Below, piece by piece: positions 1 through 12,618 of a stretch of 64,000 bases of DNA. The first letter of the stretch is position 1, and every line of letters begins with the position of its first letter. Origin of the DNA: Bryum argenteum (lineage: Eukaryota; Streptophyta; Bryopsida; Bryales; Bryaceae); the NCBI GenBank assembly GCA_037043015.1, contig CM073325.1, positions 11,945,001-12,009,000 on the forward strand, read 5' to 3'. The translations under genes were made by a program, and so were the position numbers. The notes below the pieces were generated by a model that worked only from the letters and a program-made list of their open reading frames with translations, was not told the DNA's origin and made no database searches.

Positions 1-25
1 TGCACTCCGCGAAGCGCAGACCGTT

Positions 26-60
26 TGTACTATGTAGGACCCGTGTCCTTTGGACCCACT
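26..60 (-). mobile_element. Degraded Helitron-type 3' end
   Basis: The stretch carries the motif CCGTGTCCTTTGGACCC preceded by TACTATGTA. Read on the minus strand this is a short hairpin followed about ten bases later by a decayed CTAGT, the layout of a Helitron 3' end. It matches the two better copies at 1168-1202 and 1322-1358. The second hairpin arm has one mismatch and the terminal CTAG is changed, so this copy is old or partial. No 5' TC end was found. Confidence 0.4.
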
Positions 61-516
61 AAAAAAAGAAGGATGAAATTGAAATAACATTTATTAAAAG
101 TTTGGTAATCTCTTGAAGTTGTTGTGTTTTGATTGATGTTGTGGATATTTCGAGAAATAATGCTATTATAGAGAGATTTCAACGTACCTTGACTGCATTT
201 CTAAGCTTTGTGGAAGAATATCTCTTAGAGCATGAGGAATTTTGAAATATGAATGGTTTAAAATACAATAAAACAACAAACCTATTAGCTCAATCACGCA
301 TTTGGAGAAGGCAATCAATTACCTTGCACATAAGGCATATGGGTGAGCAATTTGCTTGGCTCGATGGGCATGGCGGCCCCACCATGCACCACATGGGGGT
401 ATGTGGTAAGTAGAAAATCCACTGTTGAGTGAAAGGGGTAGGCAATTTGACTGCCGAAGGGATTTGCTGAGAAGCTCCCCTCTCCCTTTCCACAACCCAC
501 TGATGCACTCACTGCT

Positions 517-580
517 GCAAAGCAAACGCTCTAACACTCTTGGAAAGCAAACGCTCTAACGCTCTTGCAAAGCAGACAAT
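517..580. repeat. Short tandem repeat, ~27-bp unit
   Basis: The unit GCAAACGCTCTAACRCTCTT occurs twice in direct succession, followed by a third partial copy starting GCAAAGCAGAC. The block lies in otherwise featureless DNA. The small open frames across it are repeat shadows and look non-coding. Confidence 0.6.
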
Positions 581-1167
581 CAAGATTCACGCCAGTGAGC
601 AAGGGTGGCAATGTGTGAATATTGTTCTTTTGGTTTAGTCTCGCAGGTGATTGATTATGGGAGTTGGGAAATGGTTGACACATGATAAACAAACAACAAT
701 CGCACGACAAGGTTGGACTCCTCCATCTCTCTCCGTTTGAGCAAATCCTCGAAGGTCAGAGGTAGATATATGCCTTTGCACAGCTCCATTTGCCTCAAGT
801 GCGCACGCTAAGTAATAACAACAATTACCTTCTATTTTAAATAATGAGCTCACCTAGCTACTTTTTACCTGCCGACATGAGCTCAACCCAGTTACTTTAA
901 TCATGATCAAACTATACTTAGTTCTAAAATTCTTTTATCTCAGGGAGATCACTATCGTTTTTTAGAAATACACGTGAGTTAAAATATAGGGTCGATTTAA
1001 TTCAAAGGGGAGAATTTTTATATAATGTGTAGGACTAATATAGGGTCCATAAAATGCTACATACTCTATTATATATAAATTAGGCTATATAAAAACAATG
1101 TGTAGTATGACATTTTATTTATAAGTTAGCCTTCACAAATAGGAGCCTTGATTTTTTTTTATAGTAG

Positions 1168-1202
1168 GACTAGTACGTCCCCGTGTCCTTTGGACACACT
1201 GA
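1168..1202 (-). mobile_element. Helitron-type 3' terminus
   Basis: On the minus strand the sequence reads GTGTCC-AAA-GGACAC, a perfect six-pair hairpin, then GGGGACGTA and a terminal CTAGT. Helitrons end in CTRR just after a short GC-rich hairpin, and plant Helitrons insert in front of a T, so this fits well. The element body would lie to the right on the plus strand. The bases after the hairpin (GAGAAAAATATAATAGATAGT) resemble those after the copy at 1322-1358, so the two belong to one family. The 5' end was not identified. Confidence 0.6.
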
Positions 1203-1321
1203 GAAAAATATAATAGATAGTAATTATCAATGTGACTTAAGAATAATTATATATGCTATAAATCATAAAGTAGGTATAAAATTCACATATATCCATTGCC
1301 TCTCAACTCCTCTTATTCTAT

Positions 1322-1358
1322 TACTAGTATGTTCCCGTGTCGTTTGGACACAGAGAAC
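1322..1358 (-). mobile_element. Helitron-type 3' terminus, second good copy
   Basis: ACTAGT is followed by ATGTTCCCGTGTCGTTTGGACAC, which on the minus strand is a hairpin then CTAGT. One hairpin pair is changed compared with the copy 155 bp upstream. The following bases (GAGAACAAAACATAAAAGATAGT) match the subterminal region of that copy. The two ends point the same way, which suggests insertion of one element into or beside another. Confidence 0.6.
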
Positions 1359-1860
1359 AAAACATAAAAGATAGTTTCGAAGGCAAAATACAACAAAGCG
1401 TTATATGCACTAAGTAGCATTTTAAGTCCCAAGAACCTTATTTTGTGTCGATTTAACGAATATCATAATGGCCTTTTGTGCTATGTTTAAGTTTTGGTAT
1501 GTTGCAACAATAAAAGTAAGACAAAATCTTTGGCCTTGAGAGCAAATTTTTGTACAAGGCTTGAAAAAATGCACCCATACTGTTTATATGTAACATAGCC
1601 TCAAGTAATTCAACACATGTATGAATTTATAAAACACCATAGGGTACCGAGAATACGCCCCGAGTAGCTTTTTATGTAAACATACGGTCATCTAAAACAC
1701 AAAAACAAATGTAAAGAGCCCCACATCAAATACTCTCTTAACTCAAGTGTATACCTTAAATTACAAGGAGTGATCTCCCCGGGTCTTTTGTGAGTTCACA
1801 CAAGATTCTTTTTGTTTTCAAGTAATGAGTTCAACCCAGTTTCTTTTTATTTATTTTTTA

Positions 1861-2170
1861 GATGTCACGTTATCATTTAAATTAACTAATTTATACCAGA
1901 TTTGACCTCTGTGAGGTATTGCAAATAGTTCAACCAGTAAAATAGTGTAAGTTCATTTTTATAATTTTTTTTTAATGTCACGTTTTCATTTACATGAACT
2001 AATTTACACCAGATTTGACCTATGTGAGGTATTGCAAATAGTTCGACCAATAAAATAGTGTAAGTTCTTTTTTATTTTGAGATGTCACGTTTTCATTCAA
2101 ATGAACTAATTTATACCAGATTTGACCCATGTGTAAGGTATTGCAAATAGTTCGACCAGTAAAATAGTGT
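1861..2170. repeat. Three-copy tandem repeat, ~90-113 bp units
   Basis: Three direct copies start with ATGTCACGTT and end with AAAATAGTGTA, at about 1861-1973, 1974-2080 and 2081-2170. Each contains the blocks ACTAATTTA(T/C)ACCAGATTTG and GGTATTGCAAATAGTTC. The units differ mainly in the length of a T-rich linker. The array ends about 530 bp before the start codon of the bromodomain gene, so it could lie in its distal promoter. No coding potential is seen. Confidence 0.85.
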
Positions 2171-2698
2171 AGTGAGGTAATTTAAGACGGTATTTCGTAC
2201 ACCGTATTGGTTCATCGTATTGAATCAGCAGCCGGACTTCGCCGTTCATCGTTGTTCGTTCTTACGAATCGTTCACACCTGCAATCGCCTTCTTGACGCG
2301 CCGAGGTATCACAAAATGCTACTCTCGATCGCACCTGCTACAGTCAAAAAAATTCCGGTCTCTTTTCTTGTCACAATTTGAGTCGGCGTTCGAAATGGCA
2401 ATCTCGTGAGCATCGTAATTTGATAGCGAACTCGTGAGCTTCCGGTACATTTGTATTCTTCGCTAAATTCGTGAGAGACGAGTCGGTGGAGAATCACGAA
2501 GTAATTCGATTATCGTTGTTTTGAAGAAATTAGGGTTCGGTGTTCTCGATGAACTAGGGTTTGGTAATACAATTCAGAACAGGCTCAAGTACCTCGCAAT
2601 ACTTTTCCATCGTTGCAATCACTGTCAATTAATTCAGAACTGAGAGTCTGGGGCGATCAATGGGAGGGGGATAGAGTGGACAGAGAGAGAGAGCCATA

Positions 2699-5600
2699 AT
2701 GGAGGGAAGAAGGTCGAGAACGAAACCAGCAGCAGGAGAGGTAGAGAACGAGAAGTCACAGAAACGGGCAACGGAGAACGTAGTGTCCCCGCCGCAAGGA
2801 AAATCTATGGCCGATGATAGGTGTGTGCCGACAGTAGGAGGAGAGAACAAGAGGAAGAGGGCACCACGGGGTCCAGCAGGTAGGAACGTGAAAGCGAAGG
2901 TAGAGGACGAGGCAGCAAAAGGTGATGAAGAAGTTTCAGTTTCCACCAGTGGAGGAGGATTGCAGGTGCCGACAAAGCAGGAGGACGACAACAGGAGTGG
3001 GACTGAAAACGAAGAAGCAGGTGGTGTGAACTCCATCGAGAGGCGACGAGGAAGCTCCAGGCTAAGAATTCGCCCTGTTAAGTTTCGAGAAAGCGTGCTC
3101 ACGAGCTCCTCCTCCAAAGTGAAAGGAGAGCCTCAAGAGAAGGTGGTTGATGTCGGAGCTACTAAAGCTTCTGCTGCTGCCCCCAAAGCAAGAGACAACT
3201 CGGTGCAGCTTATGCCCTCGGCTGTCGATACTCGGGAACTCATTGCACGAATTTTCTCGTCGAGGAAGGACCTGAAAGCAAAGCCCGCCCCTGAGCCATC
3301 TACCAGCGCTCCTGTCGTCCCCAAAAGCCCAGACAGAGCAGGCTTGAAGAATGTGTTGTCGGTATGTCTCTTTTAGTGTCAAGCTCTATAACATGCTCTA
3401 GCTCTAGCTTTAGCTCTTTAGCTCATCATTCGAAAGCATGAGATTAGCTATTCTACAACTTCTTGGATCTCCTTTGGACAATTGGTATTGCATCGTCAAC
3501 TTTGAAGTTTACCTGATTCTCGACACGTATCTACAGAGTTACAACTGGTTCACTGGACTCGAATGAAAAGTCTTTGTTCGATTGTTTAATATCTATTTTG
3601 ATTGCTTGATCATCTTGTGCAGGCATTGAAGCGAGTCATGAAGATGAAGGAAGCGGAGCCTTTCAACAAGCCAGTGGACCCTGTCAAACTAGGCATTCCA
3701 GTGAGTGGCTGTCTTAATGTGCACAATATTCCATTGCCTTCCTCCTTCCGAGTCTTTAAGTGTTATCAATTCACCTATGTCCCTGATGTGTACTGGAACT
3801 TTTGATTCGGTGTGCAACTTTTTAGTTCTATGGAGAATGCTGATTCTCATGCTGTTGTTATGCAGGATTATTTGACGATTGTGAAACAGCCAATGGACCT
3901 GGGCACCATTCGTAACAGGCTGGAGAAAGGTGAAGTCTATAATACAGTGAACGACGTCTTTGCAGATGTCGCATTGGTGTGGAGTAATTGTCGAATGTAC
4001 AATGACGATGGCGATCCAATTATGGAGCTTCTTCAGAATTTGGAGTCCACTTTCAACAAACTCTGCTTGGAAGCTGGTTCTCCTTTTGTTGCAACGAATA
4101 CCGCCGTAGGTCAGTTCTTAATATGATCGTAGCACGTATCTACAGGTTCTTACTTTAGTTTGTATCCAGTGCACATTAGTTCTTCAGGTTCTTCCGAAGT
4201 GTATTTATGAATTGTAGCAATTGACGTACGTTCTTCCTGCACTCTACAGCCGATGTAGAGAAATCTAAAGGCGAGGGGCTTCAGCAGCAGAAACCTGATA
4301 CACCTAAAGTGTCTAAGAAGAAAAAGGTGAAGGAATCCCAGCCTGATACCGGAGTTTCGTTGAAGACCAAGATCAAGCGCAGTGGTAATTTTCTACCCAT
4401 TTAGAACTGCAATATCGTTGCTCAATGAAGTTCCACCTCTCCTAACCTTGTCTTTGTGGTGTAGCCCCAGTCGATCAGGTGATGGCCGAGAGCAAAGCGA
4501 GGGAACAGAAGGGCAATGTTGATGGAGTGAATCTCGGAGACCAAGATAGAGACGTGAAATCTATGGGAGTGAGTTCAACTCGAGCTTTGAAGCAGGTCGA
4601 GACTACAGAAGTTGAACAGGGATCTGAGGATGAAGAAGTTGAAAGGAACGATCACCAAAATCAACAAGGTATGCTCTGTGTAATACTTGCATGATATTGT
4701 ACAGACAGTTGCAGTTTTTAATCCATTGTATCCTCGTTCAGGGCCAACGGTAACACCGCCTGCGAAAGAAGCGGGATCAGCTCCAACAAGATATCATCGG
4801 AAATCCACAAGCTCAACTCCTGTTAACATGCCTGCTAAAGCCAAGCGGCCAAGCGGGTATGCACTTGAACTAAATAAGAGGATTTTGATTGATCAATGGG
4901 GGTTCATAAGTTGTAACTATTTCTAATTCCGGTCGGATGGTTTTAGGCACAGCACCTTGACCCACAGACAAGGCTGTCTGTGTGTTGTCTGCGTTGGTCG
5001 ACGCAAAAGGGAAGCTAAACTACGCAAGAGTGGTGCTCACTTCAAGGCTAACAAGTCTGCAAAGAAGGTTGCTACTGGCTGCCTCGTATCATCTGCTTCC
5101 ATTTTCTCCATGTTTCAATTCTCATCATTACAAGCATTGCAGGGTTCATAAGCCAAAAATCTTACCTCTTTTCTGTTGTGAAGAAACCTGGAGGTCCGAA
5201 CTCGGATGATCCGGCAGTGGAGGCGGAAGTAGATGCTAACCCCACAGAAGATGCCGATGATATCCTGGAGCCTGAGAATCCTCAGGTTCGTATGTTTATA
5301 TTGTTCTTATGTTGCTTTCAATGTCTGACACTCTTCCCCCTCCTGATACTGTATCAGCTTAAGCTTGATTGTTCTCACATTCAGCAGATAAATGGTATGG
5401 AGGTTCATACTGTAATTAAACATCCATTAATTAGTTTCGTAGAATAGCTTCTATCATCAAACGCCCTTTCTTTTGTAGTGCTCCAGATATGGAGTTGATA
5501 ATTATAGTTGAAGTAGGGCGTCGTGCATTTTCGATGAATATGTGAACGTATGGATATGCAGGGTCATACATCACCGAAGTTTCAACTTCCACTTCGAAAA

Positions 5601-5759
5601 CTGGACCCATACGTGGTAGAAATGAGCAGGATTCTGCTCGGCAGCATGCCTGGTTCTATCTGGAATCGTCCTCGTTCACTTGGTTATGTGCCAGTTCTTC
5701 ATCCAGCAAGAAGGGTCGGCCTTGCTGATGCAATCTCGTCCTTCTCAAAGTCATACTGA
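2699..5759 (+). CDS. Bromodomain protein with a basic Cys cluster, nine exons
   Basis: This looks like a nuclear acetyl-lysine reader that binds acetylated histones. Nine exons join in frame: 2699-3361, 3623-3700, 3866-4109, 4250-4384, 4465-4668, 4742-4856, 4947-5067, 5184-5285 and 5562-5759, giving about 619 residues. The N-terminal third is lysine/arginine-rich and low in complexity. The bromodomain spans roughly residues 220-330. It shows the ZA-loop motif PVDPVKLGIPDY, the PMDLGTI helix start and the YND motif whose Asn contacts acetyl-lysine. A charged linker follows, then a cluster C-x-C-x2-C (residues 490-495) directly before a basic stretch (RRKREAK), which resembles the zinc/DNA-binding tails of some plant bromodomain proteins. 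I infer a chromatin-complex subunit (SWI/SNF BRD-like or GTE-like) but cannot decide which. The acceptor of exon 8 is the least certain boundary. Confidence 0.85.
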
Positions 5760-7703
5760 TCAGATTCTGAGCAATTCATTTATCTTTATTTTATTCAACA
5801 GAGACTCTCACTGGACTGTAATGGTAGAATGAATATTGAAAAATCAGAATTTCCCTTACAGACGATGTACAGTACATGAAGAGGAAGAAGCCGAATATCA
5901 GCTCATCAGTTTTAAGTTGGAGCCTTGTTTCAGCTGAAGGGTTTTTATTATGGATTTGTACGATGCTTTCCATACCTCTCTCATGGGGTCCCTCTGATAT
6001 ATGACCATTTGCGTGGGAGGAATGTCATGATTTTTGCAAGAAAAAGAAAGCCTTGGTAGGAAGGCTTGGAGAATGAGCTAATATTGGAGGAGAAAGAAGA
6101 ACTATGTTAGGTCTTTTCTGTGAATCGAATCATTAAATAGAGTGATATTTCTTGAAAGTTATGTTGAAATGGCATTTACATTTGGTGAGAAGGTTTTTTT
6201 TTTAATTCAATCAGTTAGCTAAAGGCAATGATGATTCCATAAGAACATAGAGGGAGGGAGGTACGCGCTTTGCAACAATTAAGGAAGAGGGTAACGAGAT
6301 CAGTGTTTTACAAGTTTTCAATAACTTAGTCTTAATTCCCATATATGATATAAAAGGTGAATGTAAGATATGCTCGGTAGAAGGTAATATAGACACTCAA
6401 CTTAAATGTTTGATGATTTTATATTATCAATGTCATCGAGACTAGACTAAAAATATTTGGTATAATGTAAAAAAATATCATATGAATATCACATTTAAAC
6501 ACTTTGTGATAGAAGTAGAAATGTATTGGATTTCATCACAAAAACCTTTGTTGATTTTTGTAGAAGCATGAAAAAAACAAGAGACTGTGGAAAGCCTTTT
6601 ATATGTTTTTTATGCTCTTTCCAAAGACATGTAAATAGATTCTTACTTTATGCTTATAAAACACAAAATGTCTCAATCATTAATTTGTAACTTTGATTTT
6701 CTTCAAAATTTCAACAATCGACATCTTTGTCAATAACCTTGTCAATTGCATTCAATGTAATAATCCATAAATTTGACTTAATTTATATAATGAGTAAAAT
6801 AGTGTATAAAATAAAACATGTTTTTCTTTGGATTATTACATTTTTAAAGTCTCAAATAAATTTCTAATATTACATTATTTTTGAATGTGTTATTTTGTTC
6901 AACTGATTTTGAAAAAAATAAAATTAAAGAAGTTCCCACAAAGGAAGAACCAACTCAAAAGATTTTAAAAGAGGGGAGTATACTTTAGTGTGTCATGGCT
7001 CATTGCACATGCTCCAAAGATTTTTTTGGAGAACTGGTTTAGAATCCAAAGCATTGAATAGATTACTGGATTCAAAGCACAAATGACACATTTTTCCACT
7101 CAAACAAGGTTTTTGTTCACATAAATACTATTGTTGTTAATTATCATTGTGGTTGATTTAAAAGTGTAAACACATAAGATTATTATTATTTGAGTTATAG
7201 GCATCAAAATAGGTAAGTATGTAGCGAGTGGAGCTCAATGATTTATATCGAGGTTTTTAACTCATATCTAAGTTGTTGAAAGTATTCCACTTTGACTTTC
7301 ATTGGAGCATTTTTTGGAACAAGTTTCAATATGCAATACCTTATAAGTTGTTTTTGGATTTGTTTGTTTAATGAAATTTGGAAGAAGATTAGTGTATAAA
7401 TATTGTGTTTAATATGTTGTTTATGTTTGTGTTATATAGAAGTAATGATATGAAAGAAGATTCCTGGAGACAAATATTCATCCTTTAAGTTTGATGAAAA
7501 AAAATTTATGTTGGAATCTACAATGATACATATTTTGTATATTCTCCACAGCTGCATTTTATTTATGCATGTAATCATTCATACAGTAGTGTTTAAATTG
7601 GTAATGTTTAAATTAAAAGACCAAGTACTACAAGATTTTGATTACTTGTTGTTTAAATCCAGTACTAATTTATATGGTATCACTATATTTTTCATATTTA
7701 TTT
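5760..7703. other. AT-rich intergenic DNA
   Basis: The first part (to about 6.1 kb) is probably the 3' untranslated region of the bromodomain gene. The rest is AT-rich with short random open frames only. I see no gene, RNA gene or clear mobile element here. Confidence 0.6.
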
Positions 7704-7868
7704 TTGGCCACAAAAGTGTCTATTCCCGAAAGGGGTGAGTAGTCTTGTATCAATGGACCCCTGTCCAGTGGACATCGGCTCATTGTCTTGACGAACAGAC
7801 ACTCTATTCACGCCGGCCTTGTAAAAGGACCGGAGTTCATATCTATCTATCTATCTATCTCATCTATC
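7704..7868 (+). mobile_element. Structured SINE-like retroposon, copy 1 (5'-truncated)
   Basis: The element is flanked by a perfect 13-bp target-site duplication, TTCATATTTATTT, at 7691-7703 and 7869-7881. It has GTGTCT at 7716-7721 pairing with AGACAC at 7797-7802, 87 nt across. Inside is the tetraloop hairpin CCC-GAAA-GGGG. After the invariant ATTCACGCC comes a 3' hairpin (CCGG-CCTT / AAGG-A-CCGG, 7813-7833), and the element ends in an (ATCT)n tail. The flanking duplication and microsatellite tail are what LINE-driven retroposition leaves behind. No open reading frame is present. Confidence 0.85.
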
Positions 7869-7881
7869 TTCATATTTATTT

Positions 7882-10030
7882 AATCATATGTATAAGTCAA
7901 AAGTAATATAATAATTGAGAAGAATCTTTAACTAGAAGATTATTAATTTTTCATTGCTCATTATATTTTGAATTCCAATTTAAACTTCAAATATGTTATA
8001 ATTTTTAGAGTTTTTATCTAAATCCAAAAGAATTTTTTTTGTTATGAAGATTTTGAAATGAATAGATTATCTACCTTCATTGAAAAAGAAGGAAAAAATA
8101 AAAAATGACATAACTATCAAAATGACATAAACTTGTCCAAGTCACTCCAAAATTACTAAAAAAACATTTTGTGATTAAAGAATAAAGCGCACAAGAATAG
8201 GTAGGCCAATTGTATTGTAATCACAATTCATTGAATTGAAATTGGATTCGAGCTTTTAATGAAAGAACTCATAATGGACTCTCAGGTTGTATTTGGTTTT
8301 GTACTTATCTCTGTAATTTATTTTAATAAAAATACCTTTTACTAGGACTAAAGTAATAGAAATTCTTTTACAAAACTTTACTTTTTCCTATTTTTAATTT
8401 ACATTTGTTTTATTTTACTCTTCTTTGAGATTATAAGATACCTTGTAGAAGAGTACAAGATTCTTTTTGATCATCACGTGATTTTAGAAGAGAGAGCATT
8501 TATGATTTGTTCATTTTGAATGATTTGTAATTGTGTTTGTTTAAAATTAGTGAATTCATTTAGATACGCTTGGTTTGTCAAAATTTACATGTTTTGTGAT
8601 TAAATTCTATGTTCAAGAGAATGAAAATGCTTCAAGTGTCAAATTGATTTTAAGTGAATAATAAACTAACATTTTTCTTTTAATATTATATCATATTTAT
8701 TGTATGATTGATAATTTTTATTTCCTCGATTTTATTTAAATAGGTTAATTGTGATCATGTAAAAATCTTAGTTCAAACTCCTGAGACTAGTTTATTATCT
8801 AAATATTGTATTGTTATGGAAAACTCAAGATTTTGTAAAAGTTCTTTGATTGTTGTCTTATAAATTTAAATATGGATGTAGAGTCTTAAATAACAAATAA
8901 TTTATTATCAATCTATTAAATCATGTAGAGTCTTAAAGAAAAAATAAAATATCATCAATCTACTAAATGAATTTATTAATATCAATATAATATTTTTTTG
9001 CTAGCATGTTGCGTGGAGTGCGGGTTTATTTTAGATTGTTCATCTTTTCAATTTCCTAGATAACTCACTTTATTTGGCTATGATGTATATAAGTATTTTA
9101 TCAAATTTTAGTTTTGCACAATTTATACCAAATTCATATGATTTTTGTTCAATTCAAGAATTCACCCTTTTATTTTATTACATTCATGGTACAATCATGG
9201 ACGCCGGGATCATCTATCACAACGATATTTTATGACTACGGCCATTGTATGAGGTGGAGCTTTGGATAACTAAGGAGCATCTGGGCAATAATGGTATGAT
9301 CACGGGCATTGGTCAAAGTACCGTATACATTGAGAAGGTCATAGTCATGGCGGGGAAGCTTGAACATTTTTTCATTCAAACCAAAAGAGATGGAAAAATA
9401 TTCAAATAAAAATTGAAAAAGAAGAATTTATTATCGCCAATAGAAGGTTTGGTGCTTCTAATGCAACCTATGATTAATGAGATGAGGACAATCGCAAAGT
9501 AGTGGTCAAAGTTAGCTTCAGATGTAGCCATAGCCGCAAAGTAGTTGTGGCAGTTGCAACAACCATGATGGCAACTGACAAGGAAAGTTATACTAGTGCA
9601 TTGAGACATATCAAGCATAAGTGAAAACAAAAGGAGAGTTGTTGCTTTGTTGTCGCAAGTTGTAAGGGACAGGACAGCTCCAAGACCATCACTTGTTGAT
9701 CCATTGACAACAACATTTGCAAACTGTTTTGCGTTAGAGTCACATCATCCGTCGTTTAGACGGGCCCGACTATAAAGAACACGTTCTTATACACCAAGTA
9801 TGTCTAGGTGTTATTTATTAATTAGTAAAATTTATTTTGTAGGTTTTTTTTACAATTATATCTCAAAGAAAGAAAATGAGAGATGATGAATATTTATATA
9901 TAGAATAAAATTCAAAGGTGACTAAATAATTGGTATTGAGTGCATTTTGTAAGTGTTATTTAAATTTCTTAAAATGGATTATAAAATTTTAATTGATTAA
10001 AATATTAATTTGAAAGGGTAACAAATTATA
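7882..10030. other. AT-rich DNA without a recognised gene
   Basis: This is very AT-rich sequence with no frame longer than about 84 codons. From about 9.18 kb the composition becomes less AT-biased, and the stretch may be the worn 5' part of the coding relic that becomes readable from about 10.04 kb. I could not assign a function. Confidence 0.4.
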
Positions 10031-10039
10031 ATTTTATTA

Positions 10040-12618
10040 TATGTAAAAATTAGGTTTGTTGATAGAACGTGGACGAGGCCGTCCAAAAGATGATCTTGAA
10101 TGTGACGTATACCCGGGTGTAATCTAAGAGCTTGACATACATGAGGATGATTTCCAATTGAACATGGAGGGTGAGGTGCAAGAAGAAATTGAAGGAAGAA
10201 AGAACACAAAATACAAAATTCAAGGACCAACTCTCAGTGAACTAGAGGCATAATTTATTTTTGGGCGAGACCAAAAATTTGAAGTGAACATGAAGAATGT
10301 GCTTCTACCTTCATCGACACTTTCCAATATGCAAATATTGGTAACGAACCATGTCAAAGTTATTTATAAGCGTTTGTTCAAAAAACAAAACATGACATCT
10401 TTTACATTAAGCCCCATTTCGTACTTTAACTTACACCTTCAAGAACAAGTTGACTTCAAGGTAGAGGGAAATTGACAACAATTCGAGGAGGTTCGCAGTG
10501 ATAGAGCATCTAGAAATGATGCATGGAAAGATATGTTGCAAACAATCAAGTGGGAACCATGTGACGATTAATACACATTGCACGCATTCAAAGGTTTGGC
10601 AGGAAAGGTATTTCAGAAAGGTCATATTACATAAGAGAATTTGAATAACCTCTTTCGGATCAAACAAGCGCTTGTAGTCATATATGACAATCCTAAGATG
10701 TACCTTGAGATGTCAAAGAGACTGAACGACTTTAACATTCTAAACCAAAATGACGGTCATGCAACTGCTTGGCAGACTTTAATAAAACTTTGTGCGTTAT
10801 GGATCAATTATGCAAGACCTAAAGCTTGGAAAGTCAAAAATATTGTTCGTTGTGGTGATATATTGACGTGTGTGGCAACAATTCTGAGTATTAAATTGGA
10901 AGGTGAAAAAAATCTCACAATCACCAAGTTATTAACAAACTTGTACAATTGGATCTCACACGCGTGCAGAGAGGTTGATGAAGCTTTTAATTCGATTATA
11001 CGAAGTGGAAAGGGGGTGGACATCTGTATATTACATTTGGATTCCGCAAGAGCAAAAGCTTTGAAAAAATTTATACGAGCTAAACAGGAGAATGCTAAGG
11101 TCAAAGAACGAAGGCTACCTCTATGACAATAAATTGATTGTGACCGGTAAGGAAATTAATGGATGACGATTAGAAACAACTTATAGCAACAACATTTGAT
11201 GATGAGGCGGGACATAGTCAAAAGTTGTATTTCAACGACGTTGAAAAGTTGTTTCTGGGGTCTAAGACACTTGAGTTTAATATCGCTACGATTATGACAG
11301 CGATACGCAGTCAAGAACGCTTTGCGGTAGTTAAAGGTGGAAGGTCGAGCTGGAAGCTACAAAACCATGAAGGATTTTTGGCAGATCAATGTTTTGAGGT
11401 TTAGGGAGCATGACACGTTAATTGAACTCGGGCAATAAGGCACTAGAAGCTTTATCAACCATTGGGATTCGCCATTATACGTTTCTATACTGAAGAAGTA
11501 TGTCTAATAGATACCAGGAGCTATAAAAGCTCATCATTGCGATATTGTTAATGACGATAAGGATTTTGTGGGAAAGGGTAAATTTATCGAGGATGACACC
11601 TACAGTTTGAAGGGGTGGTTGTGGAGACGAAGGTGAAAAAGCAGATTCAAAGATCAGAGGAACAACGTAAAATTCATATTATACATCAAGGTGGTCTATT
11701 TACAAGTGAAGGTGGCAAGCTGGTAAATCTAACATTATGGGTGGTGGATTGTTGCTGGGAAAGTAAACAGGAGATGAGAAAGCATGAATTGAAAAAGATT
11801 AAAAATAAGCAGTTTAGTTACTGGAGAAGTGGATGTTGTCCTCGATGGATTGTCGGATTTCTTTGTCTTGAGAGTGCAAACATGCATTTCTTGATGGTTG
11901 AGTTGAAAAATTTTTATCGAATCTTTCGTTATGGGACATGGGTATTTACACCAAAGACAATTACAAAGAATAATAGTTTATTACATAGCGGGCAAGAAGT
12001 TGTATTTATCTAGGCGATAGGAAATGTGATCATTGTGATGGTGTGTCCTGAAGATTCAAACCTTATCGACAATGTACCCCGTACGAGAATGCCTCTAAAC
12101 AAAAAAATATATGATCGTGAGTCAAAATATGCACAAACAAAGGGAGATGCAAAGAGAAGAACGCCGGAGGAGTTAACAAGGTTCATCAATTGTTATTTGC
12201 GAAAAGATTAGACACTAGTGTTAGTAAGACTCTCTTCAAATATCCTAGCAATCGTTGAGGAGAGTTTCAAAGGATCTCAAATTTTACACTTTGATAATAA
12301 GAGTGAGAGGAGCATGAGGTTGCGTGAGTGGGTTCGACAACATGATGGGGATCCACTTAATTTTGCATCACGAGAATCTGCTGGCAATAAATTAGAAAGT
12401 GACATGACACAAGGAGCTCATACAGACTCGGAGATAGATGATAAGTCGGATGAAGATGATACAAATGATGAATAGGATGAGGATGAATACAGTAACAATG
12501 ATTATGAGTTAGAGATAGACGACCATCATGATACCATACCATTTTCGAGACCAGAAGTTGTAGCTGTAGAATAGAAAGGAATGAAAAGACAGACAACAGA
12601 TCCGATACTTACAAATAT
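10040..12618 (+). pseudogene. Decayed coding element of unknown family, left part
   Basis: Protein-like reading runs through most of this stretch in shifting frames with several breaks. Visible pieces include an AT-hook-like GRGRP near 10.07 kb, a 161-codon block at 10641-11126 with RIKQALVVIYDNPKMYLEMS, a block at 11615-12013 ending near YGTWVFTPKTI, and an acidic block (DDKSDEDDTNDE) near 12.45 kb. I do not recognise the family. Reading resumes after the copia insertion (17129-17691), so both parts were one unit. It may be an old mobile element or a lineage-specific gene relic. Confidence refers to its being a coding relic; the function is unknown. Confidence 0.5.

Noticed and set aside
2629-3117. 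162-codon antisense frame
   Set aside because: It is the shadow of the first exon of the bromodomain gene, whose frame continues correctly through eight more exons.
7716-7833. Hammerhead or other self-cleaving ribozyme in the retroposon core
   Set aside because: The conserved CTGATGA and GAAA core arrangement of hammerheads is not present on either strand. The structure is real but its class is unknown.
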